Source of the DNA: Crambe crambe
Taxonomy: Eukaryota; Porifera; Demospongiae; Poecilosclerida; Crambeidae
Length of the DNA stretch: 64,000 nt
NCBI GenBank assembly: GCA_963924555.1
Contig: OZ004585.1
Location: 5,407,488 to 5,471,487 of the forward strand
Reading direction: 5' to 3'
The stretch's first letter is position 1; the number at the start of each line of letters is the position of its first letter. Under the pieces are notes generated by a model that saw nothing but the letters and a program-made list of their open reading frames with translations, had not been told where the DNA came from and did no database searches. The translations under genes were made by a program, and so were the position numbers. Positions 32,462-42,651 of the stretch are shown here, piece by piece.

Positions 32462-34670
32462 CACAGCTAGTAAAATCATGCACATTAAAAACATTAAAAC
32501 AATCGGTCATCGTAATTCTCTAAAGCCTCATTTGTTTTGGTAGCTGTTATTATGGTAGATCTAATAGCTTACAAAAATAATTCCTCACGATCATCGATGT
32601 AATTTTTGTTACTGACACTAGCACTGATTATGACAATGATGAGGGGGATACCTGTAGTATTGAAGTAATGCCACAATAATTGGAGTGGATAAGGTTCAAA
32701 ATGTCCTATAGGAAAAGGGTCCTTATATAACACTCAAAAGTTGCCATGTTAAAGTTTACACTATTTGCTCCTTGATCATTCACTATAACTGCTATAACTT
32801 TCTTAACCAAATTTTCAAATTCAAACACCAGCAGAGAGATTGGATAATCATGCAGCTCTCTAGTTGATTTATTAAACTAGAAATTTGGTTAAGGATTGAG
32901 AAAGTTATAGCAAGGGGCAAGGTGAATGCAAATAGAATTTTTTTAGATACGTACATCATGTATGTACATAGAGTGAAAAATTTATGAACCACCATTATAA
33001 TTACAGAACCACATGACTCTAATTTGCTGTGAGGAGTATTATAGCTAGCTGATATGTATTACATTGTAGTTAAGCTACTGTATGTATATGTACAGATACG
33101 TAGTTAATAATTTTAACCTAATCTAGCTACATGCCTACATGCTTTACCAGAATTATTATAGATGGAGATCTGATCATTAGTTACTTACTCCATGCCAGCA
33201 GTCCAGACTTTAAGGTATAATGAGACACATATCTTTCAATTCCAAATATCTTGACTAACTTCAGGTAAAGCCAAACAGCTTCTACAGAAGTCCAGGAAAA
33301 GAATACCAGCATGATGTAGTGCAAGAATGCAGCACTGATCCCACAGAGCTCTTTGATATCGGCCAGATTGATAAAACCGCTGATAAGGTAAAAGATGTAC
33401 AGACCAGCAAGAGAAATACTCAAATTTATAAGGATTTGACCATGCATACTTGTTCTCAGTTTCCTAAAAAAAATAAGGATAAAGATAAAATGAAGTATAT
33501 CTATTTAGCTATTTTCGGTAGAATAAAAATTGTGTAGAGCTAGTATAAAAAATTCCACAGCTATCAAATTACTTTGAATTAAGGTAGGTGAGAGTCAGAA
33601 CCACCAGGAAGAACAGAGATAAAGTCAGTCCAACATAAGTGATTATTGCAAGAGGAATTGGGTCAGTGTCTGGGCATGCTGAGGGATCCAGATCCTAATC
33701 ATTATAATTATTTAATTGTAATATTATTATTGTAATAAGAATAATGAGTGGCTAGCTATATATAGCTACATTAAATATATGGCTATCCAAGAGATGATAA
33801 TAATAATTTGAAAGTGGCAGGTTTGCACACAAAGCTGCCAACCTGTATTTATTGCTTGAGTATCTAGATCACACTTAAGCTGCATATATCCTCACAAATA
33901 GTATTGCAAAGTGAGTTAGCTGCAAATTAGTGGTACACTGACAGTGAACCCTATTGGCCTCTGTTTTGACAATGCTGCAACCTTGACGAGACCACTTTCC
34001 AGACACATCTGTGAAGTAAAGAATAAAATTATCTATTTTCCAGATTTCTGTGTTATAGCTAGTAGCACTTATCAGCACAATACACTTCAGTGGAACTTGT
34101 TTGGGTACCAAATCTGGCCAGATAGCTAGCTAGAGTGTAAAAATTTGGTAGCTACTTATAATAGGAAAAGTATAAGGTAGCTATAAATTTGTAGGCCACT
34201 CACTACTAAGCTGATCAGCTCTGATTAAGCATATTTGAAGGGAAGGACCCTACATACTATAAAGCACTAATGATGCTGAAAAGGAGGCCCCTGGACCCAA
34301 CTAATAATAATTATTGGTATAATTATTACCTTGTTTATTCATTGTTACACAAACTGTATTGCATGCCTGTTCTTGTATCTATAAAAGAATAAAAATTAAT
34401 ATCAGTAATATAGCTGCTTAAAGGATGCCATAAACACTGCAATTATAATTAATGGCTAATATAGTTCTTACAGATTCATTAACACTGTGGATTGTGGAGA
34501 TATTCTGAACTGAAGAGCAGTGTGTTACATTTAGTTTAATGGACAGAATAACTGATCCAATTGTGTTGTCACTGTTATCAGAAACATCATCAGACTGAAA
34601 AAAAATGTCCTTGAAAAACACAAAATTCCCCAAACGTTCCATCATTATCGTAGCATTGCTCTCATTATTA
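31618..34670 (-). pseudogene. Adhesion GPCR, copy A: 3' half only, frameshifted
   Basis: Matches copy B exon for exon: partial GAIN 34472-34670 (cut by the duplication edge), linker 34330-34378, GPS 33896-34008, TM1 33573-33694, TM2-3 33189-33463, TM4 32583-32651, TM5-7 and tail about 31618-32217. The signal peptide, stalk, hormone-receptor domain and most of GAIN are missing. Against copy B the last exon has three frame-changing differences: one base lost near 32195 (CAATAATCC for CAATGAATCC), two gained near 32024 (ACTATACTG for ACTACTG), and four gained near 31634 (CCATGCAG for CCAG). The other exons are open. It is a dead copy unless those indels are errors. Confidence 0.88.
32393..32458. 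repeat. (AG)n microsatellite
   Basis: About 33 AG units in a GPCR intron of copy A. Copy B has a longer tract at 59220-59313, and a third lies at 62579-62612. ORFs reading RERERE or SLSLSL across it are artefacts. Confidence 0.95.
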
Positions 34671-34795
34671 TCTGGAGTAGCTAGTGGCTAAGAACAATAG
34701 GGCTATGAAAACATTTTATTGTTCCCCAGCCACAAATACTTCAAAGCCACCACCTATTCCTGCCTGATGCATGACAACTGTTCTGGAAACTACTG
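34671..34795. other. Duplication edge to transposon
   Basis: Short unique sequence between the end of copy A and the TA target of the pogo element. Nothing recognised. Confidence 0.5.
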
Positions 34796-34842
34796 TAGAT
34801 ACCTGACCACTTGCAGGCCTAGCAAGTGGTTACTATATGATA

Positions 34843-34936
34843 TAGTGCCTCATTACATCAAAGGGAATTATTCATAAAATTGTCTAAGTGTTTAGACAAT
34901 TTTATGAATAATTCCCTTTGATGTAATGAGGCACTA
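34843..34936. repeat. Perfect 45-bp-arm palindrome nested in the pogo left TIR
   Basis: TAGTGCCTCATTACATC begins the left arm (34843-34887). A 4-nt loop GTGT follows (34888-34891), and the right arm is 34892-34936. I checked all 45 pairs and found no mismatch. In the right TIR the sequence runs uninterrupted (GATATAGAGTAG on the complement), so this hairpin was inserted, or grew, after the element formed. Confidence 0.93.
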
Positions 34937-35143
34937 CGTAGAGTAGGTCCACCAATTATGAGACAGAGGGTATTATGGGACACCTTTACAAAAAAGAAAG
35001 TTCTCACTCCTAGTTAGTAATAATAACTATCTTCTTTACTTCAGCTCTATTTGATGCGCAGCCTCTAATTTATATTTGACCTTTGACCTTTTATTTCAAA
35101 CCGCGTGGTGAATGGTGCTAGATAGTGCTAATATTAAGTGCTG

Positions 35144-36967
35144 ATGTCTCAAAAACAAAAAAGGAAGCTGTGGAAAGAAGAAAGTATGGGTGAAGCTATA
35201 AAATATGTCCAAAAAGGAAAATCTTTACGTGAAGCCTCCAGGCTATACAATGTGCCTGTGGAAACACTGAGGAGGCGAGCAAATGGCAGTGTAGATGTAT
35301 CATGTAAGCCTGGGCCCTCTACAATCCTTACTAAAGAAGAAGAGAAATGTTTGCTGGAATATGTGGTAGAAATGGCCGACCGGGGATTTGGTCTATCAAG
35401 TGATGATCTAAGGAGGGTAGCTTTTACCATAGCAGAACGTTCAGGACGTCCCCATCCATTTCATAGTGGGATGGCAGGGCGAGGTTGGTTGGACGCATTT
35501 AGACACCGTCACCCCCAACTTTCTCTACGGATTCCTCAAGCACTTTCATATTGCAGAGCTTCCATGGCAAGTAAGAACAAGATTGATGATTTTTTTGCTA
35601 AATTGGGTGCACTCTATGGGCGACTGAACTTAATATCCAAACCTATGCAAGTCTATAACATTGACGAGACTGGGATAACTGTTGTACATAAACCTGGTAA
35701 GGTTTTTAGTGTGGTTGGTAGGAAACATGTATACTCTCTTACAAGTGCTGAAAAGGGAAAAACCCACACTGTAGTGGCATGTGTGTCAGCAAGTGGGAAT
35801 TCAATCCCTCCCCTAATGATTTATCCAAGAAAAAAGGCTGTTCCAGAGGGAATGAAAATAGGTGCTGTTCCCGGAACAATTTTTATGAATAGTGATAATG
35901 GATGGATCACACAGGATATCTATTTAGAGTGGTTTAAATTTTTTATAAAAACTATACCTCCAGCAAGACCAGTGCTGCTGATTGAGGATGGTCATGGGTC
36001 TCACATCACTTTAGATGTGATCGAGTTGGCACGAAAAAATAACATACATCTTCTCTGTTTACCAGCTCATACATCCCATATATTGCAACCGTTGGATATT
36101 GGTGTATTCCATTCCTTTAAAACCCTGTACTCCAAAGCCTGCCGAAAGTACATTGCAAAAAATCCTGGTAGAGTGATCACATCTGAGGCAATTGCCTCAT
36201 TGGTTGGTGATACTTGGCCACAGTCTGTAACCCCAATCAACATTCTTAGTGGTTTTAAGAAGAGTGGAATTTCACCTTTAAACCCTAGTGAAGTTTCAGA
36301 CAGAATGTTGGCACCTGCCAAGGGTTTGAAATCCAATAACAGCAAATCTCCACCTACTTATAGTGCTGAGGAAATTGCTTTGTATGAAAAGAGATTTATT
36401 GAAGGTTATGATCTGTGTGATTCTCGGTATGAGCAGTGGTTGAAGGAAAATCATCCTGAGTCATCAGATGCAGATTCCATGAAGACGCATGTCAGCAGAT
36501 CCATCTCAACAGCATCATCTAATGAATCGAGTCTACTCAGTGATATTTTGAAATACCCAGAATCTAAGACTTCATCAAAAGCAAAGAGGAAGCCAGCAAT
36601 AAATACTAATGCTGTATGCTTGAGTGATTCTCCAGTCGTTCGACATTTGAAGGAAGAGGAAGAGGAAAAAAGGGAAGCAGAGAAAGAGAAATTGAGGAAA
36701 AAAGAAGAGCGTGAAAGAAAGAAGCTATTAAAAGCAAAGGAAAAAGAGGAAAAGAGACTACAGAAAACAGAAAGGAGAATGGTGAGAAAAGCAGATGATG
36801 AATTATCTGAAAATGAAGATGACATTGAATGTCCCATATGTTGCATTAAAGGTTTGGGATGTCAATGGATTTGCTGTGACAATTGTGATACTTGGTATCA
36901 TACCCATTGTACAGATGTCGATCCAGACAATGTTCCAAATATATTTTTTTGTACAAGTTGTGTGTAG
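35144..36967 (+). CDS. Pogo-family DDD transposase with C-terminal PHD finger
   Basis: A single open frame of about 607 codons; I start at the ATG at 35144. Order: an N-terminal psq-type helix-turn-helix (SLREASRLYNVPVETLRRR), a CENP-B-like second DNA-binding region (about residues 65-145), and the DDE_1 catalytic core with Asp in NIDETG, Asp in EDGHGSH and Asp in LQPLDIGVF. The last two are separated by 35 residues, as in pogo-like enzymes. A charged Glu/Lys coiled coil follows (about 505-560). The C-terminus is a PHD finger with the Cys4-His-Cys3 ligands visible (CPIC, CDNC, HTHC, CTSC). It would bind the TIRs and move the element by cut and paste. The PHD finger, which commonly reads histone H3 tails, could steer target choice; that is inference. 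Confidence 0.93.
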   Translation: MSQKQKRKLWKEESMGEAIKYVQKGKSLREASRLYNVPVETLRRRANGSVDVSCKPGPSTILTKEEEKCLLEYVVEMADRGFGLSSDDLRRVAFTIAERSGRPHPFHSGMAGRGWLDAFRHRHPQLSLRIPQALSYCRASMASKNKIDDFFAKLGALYGRLNLISKPMQVYNIDETGITVVHKPGKVFSVVGRKHVYSLTSAEKGKTHTVVACVSASGNSIPPLMIYPRKKAVPEGMKIGAVPGTIFMNSDNGWITQDIYLEWFKFFIKTIPPARPVLLIEDGHGSHITLDVIELARKNNIHLLCLPAHTSHILQPLDIGVFHSFKTLYSKACRKYIAKNPGRVITSEAIASLVGDTWPQSVTPINILSGFKKSGISPLNPSEVSDRMLAPAKGLKSNNSKSPPTYSAEEIALYEKRFIEGYDLCDSRYEQWLKENHPESSDADSMKTHVSRSISTASSNESSLLSDILKYPESKTSSKAKRKPAINTNAVCLSDSPVVRHLKEEEEEKREAEKEKLRKKEERERKKLLKAKEKEEKRLQKTERRMVRKADDELSENEDDIECPICCIKGLGCQWICCDNCDTWYHTHCTDVDPDNVPNIFFCTSCV

Positions 36968-37410
36968 CTTTAGTAGCTAGTATGATGGTTTCTATACATC
37001 TCATTTCATATTGCATCTTTTATACCTACATTTCTTGAGTTCTGAATGCTTGTCCCATAATATATGTAGTGTCCCATAATTTCAAAAATGAGTGTATATT
37101 ATTTCAAATCCTATGGCACATACAGTTTTACTTTTGTACAAAGGAAATATGGTGCACAATGGACTTCATAGATGGAAGGTTTCAAAATTCAAAAAATAAT
37201 TGGGGGTGCGGTTATGTTCTAATTATAGGAATCGGAAACATTTACATGTCTCATAACTATGGCGGCTACTCTATATCATGTGGTAACCACTTGCTAGGCC
37301 TGCAAGTGATCAGGTATCTATGTGTCACAGTTAGAGACCTGTGGTTTCACATAGAGACCTGTGGTTATCATAAGACTATAGCTACACAGTTTATACTATT
37401 GTCTAAGTCG

Positions 37411-37513
37411 GTTAGATCACTCCAGTGAGTGACTACTCTGTTTACAATAGACACCTCAGCTCCGCCTCGGTATCTATTGTAAACCTCATAGTCACTCACT
37501 GTCGTGATCTAAC
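37411..37513. mobile_element. Small hairpin element (~103 bp)
   Basis: GTTAGATCACTCCAGTGAGTGACT at the start pairs, with a few mismatches, with AGTCACTCACTGTCGTGATCTAAC at the end; inner arms GTTTACAATAGA / TCTATTGTAAAC. It resembles in build the GTTAGAACAC hairpins at 30610 and 54167 (same GTTAGA ... TCTAAC ends). Confidence 0.7.
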
Positions 37514-37817
37514 CTATACTAATGACACTAAGATAATAATTTACATAGCTACATACTTTTCACTCAGTCATTTCTTTTGTATACATTATAATAGGTGGAA
37601 AGATCTTGAGTGTAGGAAAACAAATGTATCCAAAGACTTCCTTCAGTTTGGTTGAAGGTATGCTTTTATTTCGTGTGTATAATTGTGACCAAATTTGAGA
37701 AAAGGAACAATTTCACGCAAATAAGAGATTCAGTCGATTATTCATTTTGTGTCTATGCATGGTTTGGCCACATACATACCAATGGAGTACTCATGAATTT
37801 TCATTGCATACATGCAG

Positions 37818-39330
37818 GTGCCTCCTGTGAAATCTCCAAAACCAAGCACACACTTAAAGTTGGTGAAGGGAGCAAGAAGAAGTACAGGTCAAAAAAGGAA
37901 GCTCCCTCTATGGAATCCACTACTGATTATTGTGGTAAGTCTGCCCTTTGCTACAGAAATTAATTCCCCACTCTTAAGTCTTGATCACTTTCTTATATTC
38001 TGCAGTTTCCCAATTGGTGCAGCAAAACTCACAAATTTTGAAATTGCTGACTACTGTCATTCAACAGTCACACCAGCCATCAATAGCTTCTTGTCTACAA
38101 CCTCAATTCCTCCCTCCCCAGCCACCATATTCACTCCAGCAGCCAACTCTCCAGCAGTCAATTCCGCAACCCACAGCTACCCAGCAGACCTCACTCCAGC
38201 AGCAAACTCTGCAGCAGACTTCATTTTAGCAACAACCTTCCCAGCAGACCTCACTCCAGCAACCACTTATAGACCTGACTTCCTTCCAGCAGCCTGCTAT
38301 CCAGCAGACTTCATTTCAGCAACAACTTCACCAGCAGACTTCACAGTCTTCACTTCAGCAGCAAACCTCCATCCAGCAGCCAGCTACTCAACAGATTTCA
38401 TTATCTCACCAGCAAACTTCACAAGATTCGCAGCAAACCTCATTCCAGCAGCCAGCTACACAGCAAACCTCAGTCCAGCAATTTCAACGGCATCAGCACT
38501 CTTCAATTCAACAGCAAGCTTCCCTGCAGACCTCACTCCAGCAGCCAGCTCTCCAGCAGACACAATTGCAAACTCCACAGTTTACTTCACTCCAACAACA
38601 GCCAACTACCCAGCAGGACTCATTTCAGCAGCCAGTGACCCAGCAATATCCAACCCCTTTTTAACAACAGCAGGCTCCCCAGCAAAGTCCTCGGACTTAT
38701 ATTCGGAAATCAAGTATGCAGTCACCTGTCCAGGAACTTGACGAAGATGTACAAGTTCTCTCACAAGAAAGTTCCCCCCCCCCCCAAGAGCTATGGACCG
38801 TATGGTTTCTTTAACAGACGAATTTTACAATGTGCTTGAAGATTCGGATTACTTGAGTTCATGGGATTTTTCTACCAGCGATAATGAAGGAACCAGTGAG
38901 GTTCAATTCTCATCACCACAGAATGAAACATCCTCTAGTACAGAAACAGCAATCTCCCGACCTTCAACACCAAGACTTACACCTAGCATGAAGATTCCAC
39001 CCCCTCCTTTCAAAACTCCACCAAAATTAAGGAAGGTAGAGGAAGTAATGAATGATCATGGTGGAACAGATGTTGCAAGTTTGAGAAACCTGACAACTGC
39101 TCTAGCTAGGGAAGCAATTTTTGGGAAAGAAGAATTGGCAAAAAACAGCTTAGCTAAGTGGTCGCAAAAATACTGGAATTTTAAATAAAGAAAAACTTAG
39201 TTATATCAAGACTTTGGTGAAATCACGAGTACCTGGAATGACACAAGTAGAATTTGAACATATCTGGACATTATGTAGAGGATCACTCTCTAAGTCTTGT
39301 CAAGCAATTCGTGCAAGTTTCAGGCGCAAT
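37818..39330 (+). pseudogene. Gln-rich protein with BEN-domain-like C-terminus, broken
   Basis: An exon at about 37818-37934 (Lys-rich) splices in phase to one starting at 38005. That exon encodes LVQQNSQILKLLTTVIQQ and then more than 200 residues of Gln/Ser/Thr/Pro repeats (Q-Q-T-S-L-Q-Q). The frame is interrupted by TAG at 38227-38229, TAA at about 38662 and a shift at the C run near 38777. After that run another frame reads LTDEFYNVLEDSDYL, a Pro/Ser-rich linker, and LTTALAREAIFGKEELAKNS. With one more shift near 39165 it would continue KLSYIKTLVKSRVPGMTQVEF to about 39332. This tail resembles BEN-domain-type modules in cnidarian and fish proteins by recall. The large plus ORF at 37812-38741 is the repeat read in a non-Gln frame. 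Confidence 0.5.
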
Positions 39331-39856
39331 TAGCAAATCTCACTTGAACAATTGATTCCTACTTTTTTCCTGTTAGCTATACTCCTAATTGAGTTTGGCA
39401 ATTATAAAATGCTTAAAATGTGAAATATAAATCAGTGGACTGATGTCTAAGGAAATTCCTATTTTATGTGAATGTGGTGTGCTCCAATTCAGATATAGAT
39501 AGCTCTGTCAGGGTTTTTTCACCCTTTAGTTCAGCTCACATGCATTATAGCTAATGAAAATAGAAATCTCCTGCACCTTTCCAACTGAACGATGGGCTGG
39601 GAAGCTAAGGAACACAGTAATAGTGGTATTATGCAGCATGCAGTACAAGCATTGTATTATTCGTATAGCTACTAAAAAGTGTTCAAGCTAGTATATGCAG
39701 CTAGCATGCACTAGAGTCAAAACTCTATATTTGCTTAATTGCTACTAGCTAGCTAAATTATATTCATTGCATGAATGCCACCCATAATTATCACAACGTA
39801 AATGGTATAGCTAGCTAAAAAGAAAGGGAAAAAAACAGCAGTAGCTAATATCCAGT

Positions 39857-40720
39857 TTAGTATCCAGTTGCATTTCCATTTAACTCTATTACTCTGGGAA
39901 GAACTTTTTTCAGATGATGTATATAACGCCTGCATTTGTGTATATCCACAGTACTCCAAAAATTATTAATTCCGTCAATTAGCCCTTCTTTAGTTGTTGG
40001 GTTGATCTCTCTACGAATGTATTCTTTAAGTTCATGCCAAATATTTTCGATAGGGTTCACGTCTGGAGATTCAGCTGGCGTTTTCCACCAATTAATATTA
40101 GAATCAATAAAGAACTGTTGGGCTGCACGTGAAGTATGCTTTGGATCGTTATCTTGCATGAAACAGTGGGTGGCAGGGGGAGGAAAGTGTTCTTGAATGA
40201 ATGGGATAAGCGTTTGCTGAAGAATTTCACAGTAGAGAGGAGCATTCATGATTCCCTCAAAAATACATACTTGAGTAGCTCCTTTTAGACTGATTCCAGC
40301 CCAGATACGGACTTTAGTTGGGTGTTTAGCTCTTGGTTTAGGACGAGGCTTTTCACCAAGCTTTCGATAGCAATGTCGCCTGTGTGTTTCCATGCAGTTG
40401 AACAGTTGTTTCGTCACTCCAGATAACATTGTTGAAATCATCATGGAGGTGAGTACGTGCCCATTCAAGTCACTTTTCTTTGTTCTGATGGCGTATAAGT
40501 TGGCAATAGGCTGAACCACGGTATGTCCATCCCAGCTGAATTCTATTACGAACGATTGTTGCCAGAGAAACATAAATTCCAGTGGAAGCCAGTTTTGCCT
40601 GCAATTGAGTTGCAGAGGTCTCGTCATCTTCTTGCATAGTTTATTCAATTAAATGCTGAATAGCTGGTGATAATTTGGGAGGTAGTCCTGATCCAGGCTT
40701 TCTAGCAATAGTCCCATATT
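39857..40720 (-). pseudogene. Tc1/mariner transposase, decayed
   Basis: The 3' two thirds are open (to stop 39857-39859) and encode RIWAGISLKGATQVCIF, HCFMQDNDPKHTSR with the second catalytic Asp, and SPDVNPIENIWHELKEYI with the Glu. That is the DD34E pattern of Tc1-like enzymes. The first Asp block (VIWSDETTVQL, about 40405-40440) and the N-terminal helix-turn-helix (about 40640-40720, ARKPGSGLPPKLS) are in other frames, so at least two frameshifts separate them. I could not define TIRs. An old plain DNA transposon. Confidence 0.85.
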
Positions 40721-40759
40721 TATTGTAGTGTTTGATGAATAGAGCGGTTGCATGTGATG

Positions 40760-41503
40760 TCACCGTGCACTGCGCGGATGGTTGCGCATGGCAAAAGCAG
40801 CACGGCAGCTGTGGGAGATCTATCAGATTACTACTACACTCTACAGGATACTGATGGTAGGAAGCGATATAAACAAAAGTTATCATTATTTGAAGGCATA
40901 GATCCTAATGTGATGCTCAAAAAGAACCAGCTCAGCCAAAGTGATGAGTTCCCAGACTTCAGGTATTTAATAATTATACCTACAACCATAATTATACAGT
41001 TTGCTAAGACATTAATTCTGAAACTCTTCTCTGTTAATGCAGCTATCCTGACATCTACCATTACTTAATCAATTCTATCAGTTTTGTTACAAAAGAAGAG
41101 GCTACAAGAGTCACTGCACACAAATATTTCAGGATTATAGGAACTTAGTGGAAGAAATTTAGTGACATATTCTTACTGGTTGGAAAAGTAAAGCATTCAT
41201 ATGCAATTAGTAGTTCACGTTTGCTACCATGTGTAGCTGTAAGAATGAATGGCTCTATCGAGTATGGCCACTGTACCTGTATAGCTGGACTAGGCAAGAC
41301 GTGTTCTCACATTGCCTCTATTCTCTATATACTGGCTAGAAACAGCTGCTTGCATTAGGAATACCACTTCATGCACCTCAATGCCAAATGGTTGGCTCCA
41401 CCTACATTACCAACAGCCTGCACAGAAGTGTCATATGTCACTTTAGAGGAGCTAGAACGAATTTCTAACAAGAAAGCCAAGACCAAAAAGAAAGAATGAC
41501 ACT
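40760..41503 (+). pseudogene. Remnant of a SWIM zinc-finger protein (YqaJ-associated type)
   Basis: The first part reads DTDGRKRYKQKLSLFEGIDP and FPDFRY, an exon ending near 40963. A following exon at about 41042 reads YPDIYHYL and EEATRVTAHKYF. Past a stop, another stretch has VGKVKHSY, YGHCTCIAGLGKTCSHIASI (Cys-x-Cys-x6-Cys-x-His, a SWIM finger, about 41265-41320) and AKWLAPPTLPTACTEVSY. This order matches, from memory, a family abundant in cnidarians and sponges where a SWIM finger precedes a YqaJ nuclease domain. The nuclease part is not found before the duplication edge. Stops near 41145 and 41357 interrupt it. Function in the intact family is not established. Confidence 0.5.
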
Positions 41504-42485
41504 ATAAATCAGCTATTAAATTTTTAAAAAGGGATTATAATATCACACACATTGTGCAGTGCACAGCATATTCTGACGATACTGTCCAAAATAACTGGAC
41601 CTCCTCCCTTGCTCCTGGTAAATTCAGTAGGCATGCAGTGTTGAGGTGGCATTAAGTATTGTGAACTTTTGGCGTACAGCTTCAGCCTTTTTATTACGTC
41701 TACACTTTATAGCTTCATATCGCCTCTGACTATGGATCTCTCTCCTTCCTGGCTCACTTCCAAAGATAGATAGATGGCACGTAACCTAGTGACTCAGGAT
41801 CAACAGCCTATACCAACATTCTCTTGCTGCGCTGTCTGCTCTGTTAATACAGAAGGGAGCACAGCAAGAAAGCACCATTTTCTAACAATCACTATACTGA
41901 TCATTGAGCTTTTGCCATGCGGAAGCGAAAAGTCAAATGATAGTCATGTGACCGTGCAACCGCTCTATTGGCGGACACCTTGCTTGGATACGACAATTTG
42001 GTCTTGAAGTACAAGATTTTCCACAATAGAATAGCAGAGATTTTGTATCCTTTCCAATACATGTTGAGAATTCGCTGCTAAATGAGAACATGAACATAAA
42101 GGCAGTCATTCATATCATAGCTATCAGCTTACCGTGGATTATGCCGTAGTTGAATTTGAATCAAAAAATTCGAGAGGTAGCTAGCTAGCTATATCGTTGA
42201 GCAGGTAGAGTCAGAGGCTCAAAGGCTTTAACGCATCCAAAGGTAATTTTAACAGCATCCAAGGAGAACAGCATGTGTCTTCGTGTGCAGAATGAATGTT
42301 CTGTACTTCGATTAAATAGCTCACGAAGCGTTCATGAAGCTCGCAAAGCTCGCGAAGCTCCCCAAAATTGTTTACATAGGCAACCGCAGTATCGTGAAGG
42401 AAGGCTCGCGAGTGAATTCGTGTTAAGTGCTTGACGAACCCTTCGCGAGCAAGTCGCAAAGAATGTATATGCGCGCGCATGATTA
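41504..42485. other. Spacer before duplication copy B, no gene
   Basis: No supported ORF. At 42320-42460 the words CTCGCAAAGCTCGCGAAGCTC and TTCGCGAGCAAGTCGC form short inverted repeats in a CpG-rich patch, and GCGCGCGCAT follows at 42473. The 89-codon minus ORF at 42211-42480 spans this patch and has no other support. Confidence 0.4.
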
Positions 42486-42651
42486 TTCGTACGCGCGCGC
42501 TCTAGTGATAATTAGTTGTGCGGTATCCGGTAATCATCATTATGCGGTATAATAGTTTACATAGGTGCTTTCCCAGGGGAACCCAGTGACATATTAAAGC
42601 AACCCTCCCCTTTATTCCTATCTGAACTGTCTTTTGTGCCTTGTAGCAGTC

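Larger units (their letters stand above)
16166..34670. repeat. Segmental duplication, copy A (about 18.5 kb)
   Basis: Collinear with 42486-61591 in the same orientation, apart from element insertions and one moved block. Homology begins at a TCGTACGCGCGCG word and ends within the GAIN exon of the adhesion GPCR (after CTCTCATTATTA), where copy B continues but copy A does not. Copy A is therefore the truncated partner at its right edge. Contents in order: STAND-TPR gene (+), dispanin (-), adhesion GPCR 3' half (-). Confidence 0.92.
34796..37320 (+). mobile_element. Pogo/Tigger-type DNA transposon, 2.5 kb, apparently intact
   Basis: The element is 34798-37318 between TA duplications (34796-34797 and 37319-37320). 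The ends match: GATACCTGACCACTTGCAGG on the left and the complement of GATACCTGATCACTTGCAGG on the right, with TIR pairing for about 50 bp (CCTAGCAAGTGGTTAC inside both). It carries one open transposase gene (35144-36967). A 94-bp perfect palindrome (34843-34936) interrupts the left TIR and is absent from the right one. An intact ORF and TIRs suggest a young, possibly active copy. Confidence 0.92.

Noticed and set aside
32319-32543. Arg-Glu or Ser-Leu repeat proteins
   Set aside because: Translations of an (AG)n microsatellite in a GPCR intron.
37812-38741. 309-codon Ala/Thr/Pro-rich ORF
   Set aside because: Frame shadow of the Gln-rich repeat. The Gln frame is supported by in-phase splicing from 37934 and by continuation past its stops.
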